Part shown: positions 63,686 through 64,000 of the stretch, in pieces
Position numbering within the stretch: position 1 is the first letter of the stretch
Layout of the letters: each line of letters starts with the position of its first letter
Assembly (NCBI GenBank): GCA_043101845.1
Contig: JBICHN010000002.1
Coordinates: forward strand, 310,001-374,000
Length of the DNA: 64,000 nt
DNA from: JBICHN01 sp043101845
Lineage (GTDB): Bacteria; Planctomycetota; Phycisphaerae; Phycisphaerales; UBA5793
Direction: 5' to 3'
Program-made: the position numbers and the translations under genes
The notes under the pieces: generated by a model
Told to the model about the DNA's origin: nothing
The model's database searches: none
Seen by the model: the letters and a program-made list of their open reading frames with translations, nothing else

Positions 63686-64000
63686 ATGCGGACCCATCCA
63701 ACTCGAACCCACCGCCGCCGAGTCCTTCGACGCGCTGGTTTCACACTGATGGAGACCGCGCTGGCGATCGTCATCGTGTCGACCGGTGTGCTCTCCATCA
63801 TCTACGCCCAGCAGGCCTTTCTTCAGGAGAACGACTGGTCGTCCCGCCTGAGCACGGCGACCTATCTCGCCAACGAGGTCCGGGAGATGACCATTCGGCT
63901 GCCCCGGCACGATCCGGTGACCTGGACCGCGTATTGGGGTCCCGAGCCGAATGAACTCAACCTCGAAGACTTCGATGACCTCGATGATTTCGACGGAGCC
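63686..64000 (+). CDS. prepilin/pseudopilin-like protein (cut by window end)
   Basis: The first 105 codons of a minor-pilin-type protein. It has a long basic leader (RTHPTRTHRRRVLRRAG) and the prepilin cleavage site G/FTLMETALAIVIV with Glu at mature position 5. A hydrophobic helix to IIYAQQAF is followed by the start of an acidic globular domain (NLEDFDDLDDFDG at the window end). AGGAGA lies nine bases before ATG 63686, so that start is preferred over the ATG at 63677, which touches the Shine-Dalgarno sequence. It follows pilC and probably belongs to the minor pilins that prime pilus assembly. Confidence 0.85.
   Translation, partial: MRTHPTRTHRRRVLRRAGFTLMETALAIVIVSTGVLSIIYAQQAFLQENDWSSRLSTATYLANEVREMTIRLPRHDPVTWTAYWGPEPNELNLEDFDDLDDFDGA

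Noticed and set aside
1..64000. Mobile elements, phage genes, CRISPR arrays, toxin-antitoxin pairs
   Set aside because: No transposase, integrase, terminal repeats, regularly spaced repeats or small TA-like gene pairs were seen.

Overview
This 64 kb window looks like chromosomal sequence of a Planctomycetota bacterium, most likely class Phycisphaerae. The evidence is its high GC content, its prepilin-like proteins with a DG-type C-terminal motif, its two secreted right-handed beta-helix proteins of the planctomycetal type, its divergent sigma-70 family factor, and its many secreted proteins that share a C-terminal domain. No insertion sequence, phage gene, CRISPR array, rRNA or tRNA was found. 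This reads as a stable chromosomal region.

Layout. 0-9 kb: the end of smpB, a sulfotransferase-like/class IV aminotransferase pair, a two-gene secreted beta-helix/metallopeptidase unit, a tRNA-dihydrouridine synthase, and lysS with an oxidoreductase. 8.8-11.2 kb: two tandem pseudopilin-like paralogues, each with its own promoter-like sequence and terminator. 11.2-18 kb: a zincin-like protein with typA, a secreted M14 peptidase, and a secreted GH13 protein of branching-enzyme type. 18-27 kb: an OmpR-type two-component system, an unknown exported protein, a nuclease-fold protein, a second M14 peptidase and a second beta-helix protein. 27-32.7 kb: a tightly overlapping operon (sodium/solute symporter, cytosolic GH20, anmK, murQ) that reads as a murein amino-sugar salvage pathway. 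32.8-43 kb: the divergent sigma factor, a HIT protein, an M17 aminopeptidase, an HD-GYP protein, a zinc ribbon protein, glucan phosphorylase and dnaK. 43-53.5 kb: a secreted metalloprotease, GH31, a diguanylate cyclase, fructose-bisphosphate aldolase, and two secreted proteins, one of them broken by an in-frame stop. 53.7-64 kb: a BtpA family protein, an SCO protein, and a type IV pilus assembly cluster (pilM, N, O, P-like, B, T, C, then a prepilin cut by the window end).

How the genes fit together. Three themes recur: alpha-glucan metabolism (GH13, glucan phosphorylase, GH31, with FbaB further down glycolysis), amino-sugar recycling (the 27-32.7 kb operon), and surface or secretion biology (the pilus cluster, the pseudopilin pair, and six secreted proteins with a related C-terminal domain).

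The most notable observations are the salvage operon built from non-classical parts, the shared C-terminal domain, the in-frame stop in one secreted gene, and near-complete avoidance of the tetranucleotide ACGT across the whole window (four seen by eye, against roughly 200 expected from base composition). All homology calls rest on motif recognition alone; no database search was run.
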